DNA of 53,000 bases, from positions 126,001 to 179,000 of the forward strand of contig NW_027437436.1 of NCBI RefSeq assembly GCF_964204645.1, in the 5' to 3' direction. Shown one piece after another: positions 33,555 through 45,744 of this stretch; position 1 is the first letter of the stretch; each line of letters opens with the position of its first letter. A model generated the notes under the pieces. It worked only from the letters and a program-made list of their open reading frames with translations, was not told the DNA's origin and did no database searches. A program made the translations under genes and the position numbers. The DNA comes from Tubulanus polymorphus. Its lineage: Eukaryota; Nemertea; Palaeonemertea; Tubulaniformes; Tubulanidae.

Positions 33555-34457
33555 AATGTATTTCGTGGAGTTCTTGTGTTTTGCTCACGTCCGCTAGCAA
33601 AATGAAGAAATTATTTAGTACATAGTTGAATTTATTTGCCAATATCATATGTATGAAAACTAACTATTAATTGCTCAGTACACGTCTACGAGCATGATTA
33701 ATGTTAATTGAGATCGATTGGAAAAAGAATGACAATGTAAGATTAGACTAGCTGTATGTCACAGCAGATAAAAAGAGAATTATATGAATATTAAAATATG
33801 TGGGATTGATAGGAAGTTAAATTTAATGATATGAATATATACACAAGAGTTGCGGTAAAAATAAAAGTATATACGTAATGATCGAAATAAAAGGATTATT
33901 CAGTATACCTGCTGATTCCCTTTCTGCATCACATAAGAAGAGAAGAATGATTTATTTTAAAACCTAGGATAGACTATGTGTCATTTATGTAATTTCATTG
34001 TTTTTGTATTGTCACGTAATTGATCTGAACGTTTTGTGTCTTCTTTAAGTATTTGTATTCGTAGATATTCCATTTTAGCATAATGTAACCATATTAGCAT
34101 ATATATATCATTCATCAATGGTGGTGGGTTTAGTACATTTCACCTACAAAAAAAACCTTTTTAATAACTTACAGTCATTCCGTGCTACAGGGACGACCGG
34201 TAACCCTACCCTTTTAAAATGATTGTATTGTTAATTTTTAAGGAATAATCTAGAAAGCAAAATCATATATATCATATTATGAAATACATTTTACTGCTTC
34301 TACCATAGTTAATTTCCTCAAACAACGTAAATGTGTTCATTCTATTCTAATTGTAACTCAAATAAGTTAAATTGCAAACACAGAGCATTTTATACATATT
34401 CTATTAATCATCAGTTTATAATGATATACCAATAAGAATGTATTTTCACATAATGCA
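33555..34457. other. Non-coding interior of the LTR element, copy 2
   Basis: Counterpart of 15760-16665, without pol-derived frames. Confidence 0.65.
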
Positions 34458-35308
34458 CTCAACTTTTGCATTACATGCAAAAGTTGAAGGAGAAGCAATG
34501 GGAGAATATAACACCGTAGATATTTAACTAAATTTAGTCTAAATTAACAGAGCATTTTTTAGGTCTAGTTATGAATTCTATTTCTTATTTTACAAATATT
34601 GTCTTATTTTCATTGATGTTACTAAGGGGGCAGGATGGCAATCAGTTTTGGAGTGTCGGACTGTTTGTTTGTTTGTTTTAGAAATGTACTCGAAGTGTCA
34701 GTCAGTTTGTATTGTTTTGATAACTGCCTTCTGGTTTCTGCCACCCTTGATGTCTTATGTAATAGCATCCGGTTCAAAATTTGTTGAAAGAAATCAGAGA
34801 TTCGAGTTGTAGCTTTTGAGCGGGTTGGATGTCCAGCCTAGTCCCTCCGATATATCCAAGAAAATAAAGTGAAATTTAAGTTAAGTTTGAGTTTGAAGTT
34901 TTAAGAACGCTTTCTCGTCGTTGCTTCCTGATCGTCGACTTAAGGATTTTTTACGTAGTTACCCTGGGCTTGCAAGGCGAAAATCTCAGGGTGCTACAAC
35001 GATATTACAACGCGCATAACGTAGATTTTATGAATAGGAATCGTTTCCATCTAACGTAATTCAAAAATCGTTATCGAATGAACGATGAAAATTGTTCCTG
35101 CGAACTCAACAAATGAGTCCAAGTTTGTCTAGAGAAAACGTATAATTTGATGATCATGAAGGCTTAAAAGAACCGAGATGGTTAATTGAACCAATGGGGT
35201 ATCGGCACAAACCAGATGGCGCTGCAATACACTCAGACTAATTATTTTAATGATCAAATTCAAAATGACCCTAGGTGATGTTTCTATAAACTATTCAAAC
35301 CCAGTTTT

Positions 35309-35879
35309 ATGTTACAAAAGTACTTTCATTTACCTCTTAATCTCGCAATTAACTTGTGTAAATTTAGAACCTCCAATCTTACTACTACTGCTACTAGAAA
35401 CCGTATTTTCAACCTTCCTGTGAACGGTGGTGACAAGTGCCCTCTGTGTTGTAAAGGAAGGCTCATTTCTAATGAGTCACACTATATCATTCATTGTCCG
35501 TCCCTCGTATTTGAAAGACAATTTTTTGCTGAAGTCCCGAATGATTGTAATTTTAACAATATCCTGATTGATCTTTTGCCCAATCACCTAAAGATCTTGC
35601 AGTTTATTTGCAAGAAACTTAGAAAAAAATTGAATCTGTCTACTGAATGACTGCTCTCATTTGTATTTTTCTAAAGTGTTATATTTGAATGTATATCTCT
35701 ATGCATGGATAGTTCTAATTAGTTGCTATGCTATTTTCTGTTTGTTCATTTAGACAAGTATATTGTGTTATTGAATTTGTAATTTTTTATTCCGTGTTAT
35801 ACATCTGTAAATCTTGTGCTGTCCCTCTAATACCTGTAATGGGTTTGAGTGTAAATAAAATTGAAAATTGAATTGAATT
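35309..35879 (+). mobile_element. 5'-truncated LINE 3' end (copy 2)
   Basis: Identical in layout to 17511-18081: 113-codon frame with the CPLCC...HYIIHCP zinc signature, then AATAAA and an AATTG tail. It was duplicated with the block. Confidence 0.7.
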
Positions 35880-38543
35880 ACGTAGTGAAAATTAGTTCAT
35901 TTTCGATGAATTTTGAACTGGAATTTTAGGCTCTCATATGGAATTGTTGTCAAATAATTCATCAAATAGATATAAGATGGACGTTACCAATAAATGTATG
36001 GTATAGTCTCATTAGAAATTGATGGGAAAAGTTGAGTCGAGTTGAATTAAAGAAAAGTAGAAAAAATTGAAGCGCGGTAACCGAGTCGAACCTGGTGGAT
36101 CCTCGCCTGCCGCACTTGGAATTCTCGATTGCCTCAGAGCCCATTGATGCAAACATGAGCATACGAATATTTATCACCACAATTTCCTAGTTCAAAATCC
36201 TCTTCATAACGTTTGTAACAAACGGCTGGACAACACGCATTTCTTCGATTTCAGCAACGAGTCTGACCATCCAGCTTATTTGACCAATGAATCTCCTCAA
36301 TGAATTAAACCAGCTGCAGGTAGGACCCCACTTTCGTTCACTCTGAAACCGTAGACGGCGTTTTTTTCCTGTATGGTGACCCTGATATCCTTGCATCTCA
36401 TTTAAACCACCAAATCATTTCAAAAGTGGGTCAAAAAGTTTAGTTCAAAGTTCAAAAATTTACTGCTGAAAATTATGAACGTTGCAACAAAAATTAGAAT
36501 ACACTGCAGACTGAACCAAGTACCATCATTTTCGTTTTCTATTCGGTATTTGCCTAGTTATTGACGAATTTACCCGTCAAATTATCTATTCATAATTATA
36601 TTTCTATTTTTCTAAATCACGCCCATAATGCTGATTACATCGCGATTATTATATATAACCGTATATTCTGTAAACTTTTGATCATTTTCTCGGTATATGG
36701 AGGAAAATAGGATACGGACGTATTTGGAATTAATTACAGTAATAGAAGATGACAAATTTCAAAAAAATTAACAAACATAATTTAAAACATCATTGTTTAC
36801 AATTGTCCATACTTCTGTACGGATCTATACGTCAAGGCCTATTTTGATTAATTCAGCCAGCTTTCAAGTTGGATTCTTTTATACATCTAAGTTCCTTAAG
36901 GTAAAAACATGTAAGTAGTTTTCATGGGATACTGTAAGTTACAATCACGAAATAAATGCATTACGTCGTATTATGACATGTATTGATAAAACGCCATCAA
37001 GCTGATTAATATGGTTTTCAAATTTGATATAATTTTTATATTGCCTGAAATTAATGTACAGTAGAACTCGCTCACCTCGGATCACGGGGGACCGTAAAAT
37101 CTTTTCCGAGGTAGGCGAATTCCGAGGCAGGAGCAGAAATAGAAATGAATATTTTCAAAGACATAATAAGCTCCGATGTTTTAAGACATATCAAAACAAA
37201 TGACCAATGAAAACTTCCCATTGTTTGTCTTTTCTTGACGTTAATAAGAATTCCTGGGGGAATTTCAGAGGGATTAAGTAAAGTTTAATCCAGCCAAGTT
37301 GCTTTTAAACGTACGTGATTTGATTTCCTGGCTATACATACTTTCTATTTCTCCAATAGATGGCGGCATTTGTCACGATAATTATTTAGGAACTCATTTT
37401 AGATTACCGGTAACACACTTGCGAATGCGATAAAATGTCACAAATAATAGACTTTTAATTTGAGATGTTTTACATTTTCAAGCTACATGTATAGTTCAAA
37501 TTGTTTCAATTGTTTGAGTTCAAGTAGCTGAGGTCTGCTTAGTGACATTGTACACAGGTGAATGCGTGTATTTGATCACAAGTTATTACATCTTGACAGT
37601 GGTCGGCCGAAATGGTCGACACATTCTAAACGATTTAGAAAGCGGTACGGATTTGATCAGCATTATTTCCTTATTTCCAGCACTATATTGTTACAAGCAC
37701 CAACGTTTTCAGTCCTTGCAAATGGGTTTTTCAAATTAAAGCAGCAAAATCAGAGTAATCGCACTAGGCTAACGTCTATAGATAGGGGCCTAGTGGAAGG
37801 TAGAATTTACATGTCTATTGACAAGTTGACGGCGGGCTCTCTTTCTCAACGTTAAAGAGCAGCCACCATATGAGCTGTCAGCTAGATGCATAGCTTACAC
37901 AAATGATCCAACACGACCCAGTGAATATACGAAACAGGCAGCTCATTCACACTGTTCCAGGGCCATGAACCCACTTTTCTAACACTTGATCGTTCCTACA
38001 TAGCCTGCTGTTAACTCGTCAGATACAACGGTGTAAATAACCATCATCGTATATCTGGATTGCGTTAAAGTTATATTTTGAAATCTTTCAACAGTCCATG
38101 TGGGCTGGCTGTTAACCTTCAAGTTATACAATGTATCCTTAGCTTCCTTGGATTTTCTATTTTGTAATCATCATTATCTTTATATGTTTTACGTGCCTAG
38201 TGAAGGTCTCCGTTGTAGTGGCAGAAATGGTGAAATTGTGATCGTATGTATAATTCCCAATTTCAACCAGGAAAGTGCTCAGAATGCGCCTAAAATGGAT
38301 CTCATTTTTCAAAATCAAACCCCAACTTATAACTCGTACCTACAGCCCTGCATTCTTTTTTTTCGTAAACTTACGGATCTATACGCATAATAAAATTACT
38401 AGACGAGCATGATCTAATGAGTCGATTTCAAATCGAATCATGTTTCCATAAGCATCTGTTCCAAGATTTCTCACTAGCGACACTTGGTCGATCCTCACTT
38501 GCCACAAGCTGGTTCATCTAATGCCGCAGTGTCGATGCCCCTA
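35880..38543. other. Non-coding stretch in duplication copy 2
   Basis: Counterpart of 18082-20745; no gene recognised. Confidence 0.45.
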
Positions 38544-39785
38544 CTACACACTAGTGACACCTGCTAGATCCTCAATTACGGAAGTCTCGAACGTGAGAAC
38601 TTCGCCTGACTGAATAACGGGTTCACGGGGGATATCTTCACCTGGACGAACATAGATTTCCCTGGCATGATCTTTAGCTGACCGAATAGCGGGTTTTGTG
38701 GATAGATTTTCGCCTAACTGAGGGTTGGCGGATTCCCGGGGTAGATCTTCACCCGTGCTAACAGCGGGTACCTGGGTTAGATCCTCAACTGACCGATTAA
38801 CGGATTCACGAGCACCACATTTTTGCTTACAACACGTATTGAAAATGCACAATGACGACTTTAAAACGTCTTTTACATCGTTGTTTAACCTTCCACTCGT
38901 GGCGCTCAAGAAATACATGTTCAACGCATTATTCAGCGACGTAAAATGAGAAAGAATGTTGTAGATGAGTTGATATTTAGCGTCCAAGTAAAACTCCGGT
39001 TTGATTTTTACGAATATCGTCGCTACCGAACTCGTTATCACGTAAATCGTGCTTATGGTTACGATACTTAGAGTTATCGGTTCGGATATCATTTTCCTCG
39101 CGGAGGAGGAGTGCGCCGGGTTGACAGCTGACCTACGGTGGCGCAGCACCGCGTGCAAAATCACCGTATTGCAAACGATGATGATAGTGGAGGGGAAAGC
39201 GAAATACATCAACATATCCATGAGTACATACAATTCGTAATGCGGCCTGAAAAACGGCAGCGGCTGGCAAATTCCATCTACGACGTCTAAGCCGTAGATC
39301 AATTGGGAATAGAACAGCGATAAGGTAGCGATTTGAACCGCGATAGTCGCATGCCAGAATTTCTTTCGTCTACGCTCTACCGAAATACTCGGGTTATATC
39401 GCGCCCGAGCAGCGATCAGCGCCCGTTCAACGCACAGGTCGCACATGATCCAAGTCGAAATGGTCGTCAGTACGCCTCGACTAAAATATACGGTACGGCA
39501 GAATAGCGCGCTGCGGTTCTGTAAGTTATGCACCGTCGAGTCGGCTAAATTCAGCGGCAAAAACGAAAAAAGCAAACACATCTGATCGCCGATGCACAGC
39601 AGCAGCCACATCGAATAAACGGTGAATTTTCGGTACGTTTTAGACATCAATACAACGATAGCGATTACGTTTCCGAAAGAACCGATCGGGAGAATCGTGC
39701 ACAGCCCGATAATTGCGGATATACGTTGCGCCAGAATCAAATTTGGATTGGACTCGGAGTTCGTACCATTATTTTCCGCGTACAT
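38544..39785 (-). CDS. Rhodopsin-like (class A) GPCR, 413 aa, copy 2
   Basis: Same 413-residue protein as the 20746-21987 copy, with the same seven helices, ER at the end of TM3, disulfide cysteines C96/C173 and six 12-residue tail repeats (38577-38795). The protein sequences appear identical. Flanking non-coding positions do differ, for example in the upstream region near 39943-39958. If the duplication is real, the gene dose is doubled; the two transcripts could not be told apart by their coding part. Confidence 0.92.
   Translation of the reverse strand: MYAENNGTNSESNPNLILAQRISAIIGLCTILPIGSFGNVIAIVVLMSKTYRKFTVYSMWLLLCIGDQMCLLFSFLPLNLADSTVHNLQNRSALFCRTVYFSRGVLTTISTWIMCDLCVERALIAARARYNPSISVERRRKKFWHATIAVQIATLSLFYSQLIYGLDVVDGICQPLPFFRPHYELYVLMDMLMYFAFPSTIIIVCNTVILHAVLRHRRSAVNPAHSSSARKMISEPITLSIVTISTIYVITSSVATIFVKIKPEFYLDAKYQLIYNILSHFTSLNNALNMYFLSATSGRLNNDVKDVLKSSLCIFNTCCKQKCGARESVNRSVEDLTQVPAVSTGEDLPRESANPQLGENLSTKPAIRSAKDHAREIYVRPGEDIPREPVIQSGEVLTFETSVIEDLAGVTSV
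38577..38795 (-). repeat. 36-bp tandem repeat coding the GPCR tail, copy 2
   Basis: Counterpart of 20779-20997. Confidence 0.8.
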
Positions 39786-41791
39786 TTTTCCTATGATGTG
39801 TATACGCTGTCTTAGCTATTTTCGCCGGCAGCCTCCTCAAGCAAGACCCGTTCTCATTGGAATATTCGATGCAACTGAGACGGATAGTTTTAGCTAATAA
39901 CTTTTCGTTCAATATGACTATTGCGGTTTCAATTAATTTCTTAATAAACACGATGCTTTTCGCTGCCACACCCAATGAAAGAACTGAGATGAAGTTGCCA
40001 CACCCAGCCGTACAACTGTAACCAGTTCAACAATTTTACGCACAGCCTTCGTGAAATTCGTTCAGTGCGTACGTCATAAGGTATGTCGACCGGTGTTTGT
40101 ATGAGGAATGAAATTAATGATTGCCATCGGCGCTGTCAGGCAATTTAAAACAAGAGGCCCACGGGCCTTATACCGTCATGACGCAGTAGAAGTAGATTGA
40201 TTTAGTATTTAAAGAATTTTACAGAAAGATTTACATTGTAACGACGTAACAAATTTTAAAAACGGTTAAGATGGTATATGCTATGCGGCGATAATTTTCA
40301 TTTTCTCTTTAAATTTATCCTTATATGAAAAGACAAGCCCATTATAGCTGCCTCAAACATAACACTACAAAAATATCCAAGATGGATGGGAACCCTGACA
40401 GAGAAACTTGACCTCAATCAAGGGGTAGACATTTCACCTACTAAAATTCTTACACTGAGTATCATGATAATGCATCAAGAATGTGTGTGTAATTCAAAAA
40501 TTCAGTGCATCTTAGTTTGTGTTGTCCCTGTTTGCATCGCGCACGTGGTTAATATAATTGTTTACATCGAACGTCTTCAAAAGCTGATATAAACGCACCC
40601 GCGCCTGTCAACCAATCATCTTAATTGATTCATATACTAAAATGCTCACTATGAAAAAACTATGTGGTGATTCAATGCGGAAGTTTTCAGCAGAATTTCA
40701 GACACTAGGTACCTTCTTTTAAAGCTTAATTTGTTGTATATCATTTACAATAAGTTATATAATACTTTATTCTTAATTAACTTTGAAGCGGCGCGCCGGC
40801 AGCGAACGCTCAAGCTAGGTCAGTCACCAAGGCCAACATTAACACGAAACAGACCACGCTTTATCGCGGCTGAGCGTCTCTACACATAAGTTACAGGAAC
40901 CATTTGTTGACACTAACCTCTAATTAACTCCGTACGGATACAATCAAGATAATTCCACTGTTCAACGATCGACGCGCAGCTTAAACATGGCGCCGTAATT
41001 CAGCACGCTTTTCATAATGTATCTCTTTCAAATCACATTTTAATTACAAGTGTTGACTTGTGGTAAACGATCGAAATCTACCAATTTGATTTGGAAAATA
41101 TGATCACTATAGTTCAAAAAAGTTGATAAACCACATCCAACTGTCTAATCATTTGAAAGCTTGCCTTCTTATGGAACTATTTCCGCCATATCACAGGTAC
41201 GTTTTCCCACGATCTTACTATGAAAGTAAAATAGGCTTATTTCAGTGAGCTTCTTGCGCCTTCTTTAAAGGGTAACTGACACTTTTTCATTTCAAAATTC
41301 GATGTTCTATCGAACCTAGGAAGATTTTAAAATATGTCAGTTCAAAAATGTGTAGTTTCCGCGTATATCATAATTTTATGAGACAATTTTTGACCTCATT
41401 TCGTTGTATACATCGCGTTAGAAATCATCGGCAGTCAATAAAGGGAGCACTGAAAATTCTCTTCTATGAGATAACGTTGTGTTTTTACTACTGTGTTTTC
41501 ACTGCTTTTTCTCAATGGCAAATGGTTGTGTTTGCTTTGGGTGCGATTATTCGGGTTGGGGAATATTTCTTTTTCCGAAGAATCCTGTTCATCGAGAAAA
41601 ATGGGCTTCCTTTGCGGTGTTGTCATATCGCGGAATCACGGTATCGCAGAATTTTCCAAAAACACGGAAGGGTCCTTCTCCAAGAAAGCTGTTTTTTGGT
41701 GTCCCACAAAATAGAAATCGACTATCGGCACCAGAAAACCCATATTCACTTAAATTTTAACCTGTAGATCAGTATATTCAAAAGATTATAG
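39786..41791. other. Upstream block and non-coding stretch in duplication copy 2
   Basis: Contains the conserved GPCR upstream block (39786-40023), the CAAGAGGCCCACGGGCCTTA dispersed repeat start near 40150, and non-coding sequence with a 27-bp deletion near 41434 relative to copy 1. Confidence 0.45.
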
Positions 41792-42045
41792 GTATGATAA
41801 TTAAATGTTCAATTTCAATGAATGCATAGATTTCTGTATTGTTTTCTGTATCGCACCACACAAATTTTGATGTCCCAGACAAGACTTTATTGGATACACA
41901 TTCAGAATTCCATTAAAACACAGTAAAGAATAACAATTTTTGTGGCTTATATGAAATGATTGTAACCCATATTTATATAATTTCATGATTAGTTTACCAT
42001 TATTTATGGTAAAAATTTAGATTTGTTGATGGCTAAAAAATATTT

Positions 42046-42589
42046 GTCAATTCTGTGACGTTGTTCTGAAAACGAGTGTAATAATTACAAATATTGATTT
42101 ATCTTAGTTTTTTGCACCTCAGATGCGCAAAACGTACTTCTATGGATTATAGCCACTACATGACCTCAAAAAAGCTTTAATTGAAAAAAGGTAATTCAAA
42201 GTGCACACTTTATACATGTATTTTTTCTACCTGTCAATTCCGTGACGACTATTAACACGATTGATTGCAGTATTGACTCGTATCATCATTTTCAGGGGAT
42301 ATCTTCGCCGGCTACCTTCACGCAACACTCGTCATGTCACTTACATAAGCTTTAACTGGCCTATAATCTGTCCTTGTTCATGAAAATGTCAATTCCATGA
42401 CAATCTTAAGACATTTGATTGTCACGGAATTGACATTACGATCCATTATTTCAAAGAAAACTATTCAATATTGCCAAAATTGATAGTTCTGGCTGTGCTT
42501 ATTATCATTCATAGCAGAAACAGCCGTTTGTTTTGCTGATTTATCATGATTTATAATTTGTGAGTCATACCTCGCGTCACGGAATTGAC
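42046..42589. repeat. Cluster of a 14-bp motif GTCAATTCCGTGAC in both orientations
   Basis: Forward copies at 42046-42059 (one change), 42233-42246 (perfect) and 42388-42401 (one change). Inverted copies at 42421-42434 and 42576-42589 (both perfect). The central pair sits in a hairpin: 42386-42405 pairs with 42417-42436, 20 bp with one mismatch and an 11-base loop. No gene explains the motif. Confidence 0.75.
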
Positions 42590-43221
42590 AAACCATAGAT
42601 TAACAGGTTTATTAAAACGACTTATTTTGTAGGTTTCCTTGCAAACAGTAACGTTTTTCGATCTATAAAACAATGTAAATGGATTTGGAAAATAACCTAA
42701 AAAAGTTTTTGCTCTGTTCAGATACATCTCAAAATCATTTTTTTCAAACCCAATAACAGCTTTTTGGAGAATGACCCGGAATTTTTGATCACTTGTACTT
42801 AACATAATAACCGTGTTTTTCCGTCTTGTTGGACAAGGCACCGGGCGCATGTTTTCATTACCGGTACCTGGTAGGCCTATGTGATTATCTATTACTATCG
42901 TCACTCAACAAATTAACGATACTTCCAAACGAGAAAATGGAGAACCTACGTAGGCAATTAATCTATCAACATTGACTGCTGATGCCATCACATTAACTTA
43001 TGCATCCGGCCAGTACCCATGGCAGTGCATCGGTTGAGACCACATCTACGAGTTCTGTGATGCTACCATTGATAAACCTTTAAATATTTTCATAAATGTT
43101 GTACTGTAAAATGGATATAAAAACGATGGTTTTAAATTTTTTAAACTATAACATAGTGTGGGTTTTTATGATATCATCTATTCTCCCTTTTAAATCCTAC
43201 TACTGATCGATCTGTTTTAGC

Positions 43222-43652
43222 CGAAACATTGATATTGAATGTAAGCGACATGCTGAAGAACTTTCGAATACCTCAAAAGGCATTTGTATTGGAGAAGAAT
43301 CAGATTTAGGGAGTGAGAGTGAGGATGATGACTATCATCCAGATTCGGCAAAAGAGACAGAGATGGGCTGTGGCTCTGAGGATGACTCTTAAGGCAGAGT
43401 TATGTTTAAAGAAATGTATAATAGTATAGTAAGAAAAGTATAATATTTTAATCATGAATGATATTTTCCTTTCTTTTGTATAAAATTTCATTTTTTATTG
43501 CAGTGATGAATCGGATAAGTCGTATAAAGACCAGACCAAAATTATTGTGTTCCAGTCAGTAATTCTGCAGCTGTTACAATACTGCCGGGGCTGTGGAAGA
43601 GAGAACCAAGATTGGACGAGGCACAGAGGAACAGTGTTGTCTGTCACGTGAT
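43222..43652 (+). pseudogene. Gene fragment: acidic exon plus Cys-containing exon
   Basis: Two exon-like stretches, each preceded by an acceptor. The first follows TTTTAG and runs 43222-43392, with an acidic segment (GEESDLGSESEDDDYHPDS) before a TAA. The second follows a T-rich TTGCAG at 43502 and encodes KIIVFQSVILQLLQYCRGCG, resembling a domain with IVFES and CxxC common in transposon-derived invertebrate proteins (from memory). No good GT donor joins them in frame, and both end in stop codons. It is probably a decayed fragment. Confidence 0.4.
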
Positions 43653-43659
43653 CATCAAG

Positions 43660-45214
43660 AAATCGTTTTGTTTTAGCGAAAATATCATTCCCCTTGAATG
43701 ATAATCTGAGAAATATACAATCTTCATTTATCTGTTACCGCTGATTACAAATTAGTTAGTCCCCTCCTGCATTTACTCTAAGTGACTAAAATTTCGGTTT
43801 TATCAGCATCCCCCGTGATGCTGTAATGGGCCCAATATTTTTTATTTAAAAAGTGTAACTAAATCCAACTGGAGAGACTTTTCGTTCAGTTGGATGACCG
43901 TGTCGTCTGCATAAATAGGTCCCTGATTCTGGATCGCTATTCAGACTCAGTTTTTCAGTGAAAAGCAGTTGGTTGAGTATCTGGTGTTTGCAAGCTGGCT
44001 GCACGGGATACGGGAATTATATGAGGACCCTCGAGTGAGGCGATCGAAGATTCTATTTCGCATGTGGCAAGGGAGGATCCACATAACGGCAACAGTATGA
44101 ATGAACAGAGCTACGTATACCAGATATTCATCAGATTCTCAATCAAAATCTATCCATCATTTCTCTAAATGATGAATACAAATCGCGCTTAACATGAACG
44201 TTGACATGGCTTATGAGAAGCAAGTGTATTTCTTTGCGTGGCCTTAAGCAAGATATTAAGTGGGAGGGAAATTGGCATACCGTATGTAGTTTTATTTACG
44301 CTGTTGTCCTACAAATTCTAATTGCAATGTGGTATTTCAAGCCAAATTTTGTATCATTAGGGTTTCTGCTGCTTTCGCAGAAATCCTCTTGTATTTCTGT
44401 TGATTATTATTATTATTATAAATGGTCAACTTTCCAGCCAAAAATTTTTCATAAAATGTAACTCCTCTCAGATTCGACTACCAACAGCTTATAATATAAT
44501 TTTAAATTCTGTCAGAAATATAACTCGGCGCCTGACGATTTCGAATCTGCGTATAGTAATCTATTATGCATTAATCCCGCATAATTACCGGGTCTAAACA
44601 GCGACAAGAATACCGCAAAGAATCGTCATTCATTGATAAAAGTGCACCCCGGAAAGCCTAAAATTTACCGCACGACCTTGAGCTTCAAAGTCAACCGTAA
44701 ATCACGGATTCGGACTTACAATTAGTCCTGATCCGTCGTTTCCCACGAACGATAACTACAGCCGGTGCGCAATAAGTGTCTTATTAATGAAACATGGCGG
44801 ATGGTTGAAATCATTTGCGGCTTAAATTTATCGCGAGTTTTAGGACCTTAATGAATTTCACCAAACCATGATCCTTAAAATGAGTCAATTGGTTAACTCT
44901 ATTCGTAAATAAATTAACGTTGGCTACATTTCCTGAAGATTTCTGGCTCGATTCAACGTAATATGGACAGAAATGGTAGGAATTTTCATACGGAATTTTA
45001 CTTCCGCGTTCACTCGACGACTCAGATCGATGACAATGACAGCAGATTTTACGTAATTTAAGGAGAGAATCCGTTAATCAGGGAATGTTTTACATGATTT
45101 CTTTATAATATTAGTTCATATGGTAGTCTTGTACCTAGCCGTTGTTCCCCAAACAATGTCTAGGGCGAAAATGCTCATATAAGGTTAATTTTCGTCCTTC
45201 ATTTTGAGGGACCG
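43660..45214. other. Non-coding stretch, nothing recognised
   Basis: No gene seen. A short ATT microsatellite lies at about 44401-44420. A 22-bp sequence at 44697-44718 (ACGGATTCGGACTTA core) recurs at 49275-49296. Confidence 0.45.
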
Positions 45215-45744
45215 CAGAGATGAGAACTCCCCGCGGATCCGCGGTTTCCCGCGGATTTCGGTATTGAAAAATATCATTTTTCCCAAATAGTCCAAAAATG
45301 ATGTAAAAGTATAAGGGGGGGGGGTTCATGGTGTGTCACTTCACAAGTGTGGCGCGATTTGCAGTTGGGTTTCTCTGGCGCGATTGGTGATCGGGCGAAC
45401 CGTAAAAGCGTTCAGTGCCTGTTTACACATCGTTGCATAAATGCTTTCTTATCGACTTTCTACACTCACTGATTCTGCTCGCACACTGTCTATTACGACG
45501 TACGTATGTATTTAATCAATCGGTTGCTGACACGGCACGTGGCAACAGTGCGAGGCGGTGTGTAGCGTAGGCTTTTAATACGTCGATAGATAAAAATATT
45601 CAGTCCTAAGTCCTAGCGCCTAACTGGAAAGATCTTAAAAAGGTAAGTTGACTTGAATAAAGTTAAATAAACAGTTAAATAAAAATATCTTTTTCAAAGT
45701 TGTTCTTTCTTTCATAGTTCATAGCGTTTCGTTGACCATAGACG

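Larger units (their letters stand above)
32116..34998 (+). mobile_element. Gag-only LTR retrotransposon, copy 2
   Basis: 5' LTR 32116-32603 (488 bp), 3' LTR 34507-34998 (492 bp; a 4-base TTTG expansion), target duplication ACGA at 32112-32115 and 34999-35002, the same as in copy 1. This shows it was copied as part of the block and did not insert separately. The hairpin and purine tract before the 3' LTR (34458-34506) and the interior are conserved, and the Gag-like frame is intact. Confidence 0.88.
31082..41791. repeat. 10.7 kb segmental duplication, copy 2
   Basis: Direct, nearly identical copy of 13285-24018, 24 bases shorter overall. The two copies are separated by the unique 7.1 kb that carries the DDE gene. 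The flanks differ on both outer sides, so this is not a simple complete tandem repeat of the 17.8 kb unit. Confidence 0.95.

Noticed and set aside
13285-41791. Treating the paired 10.7 kb blocks as very large terminal repeats of one giant element
   Set aside because: No terminal motifs or target duplications were seen at 13285 or 41791, and the left edge cuts through a gene, so segmental duplication or an assembly effect explains it better.
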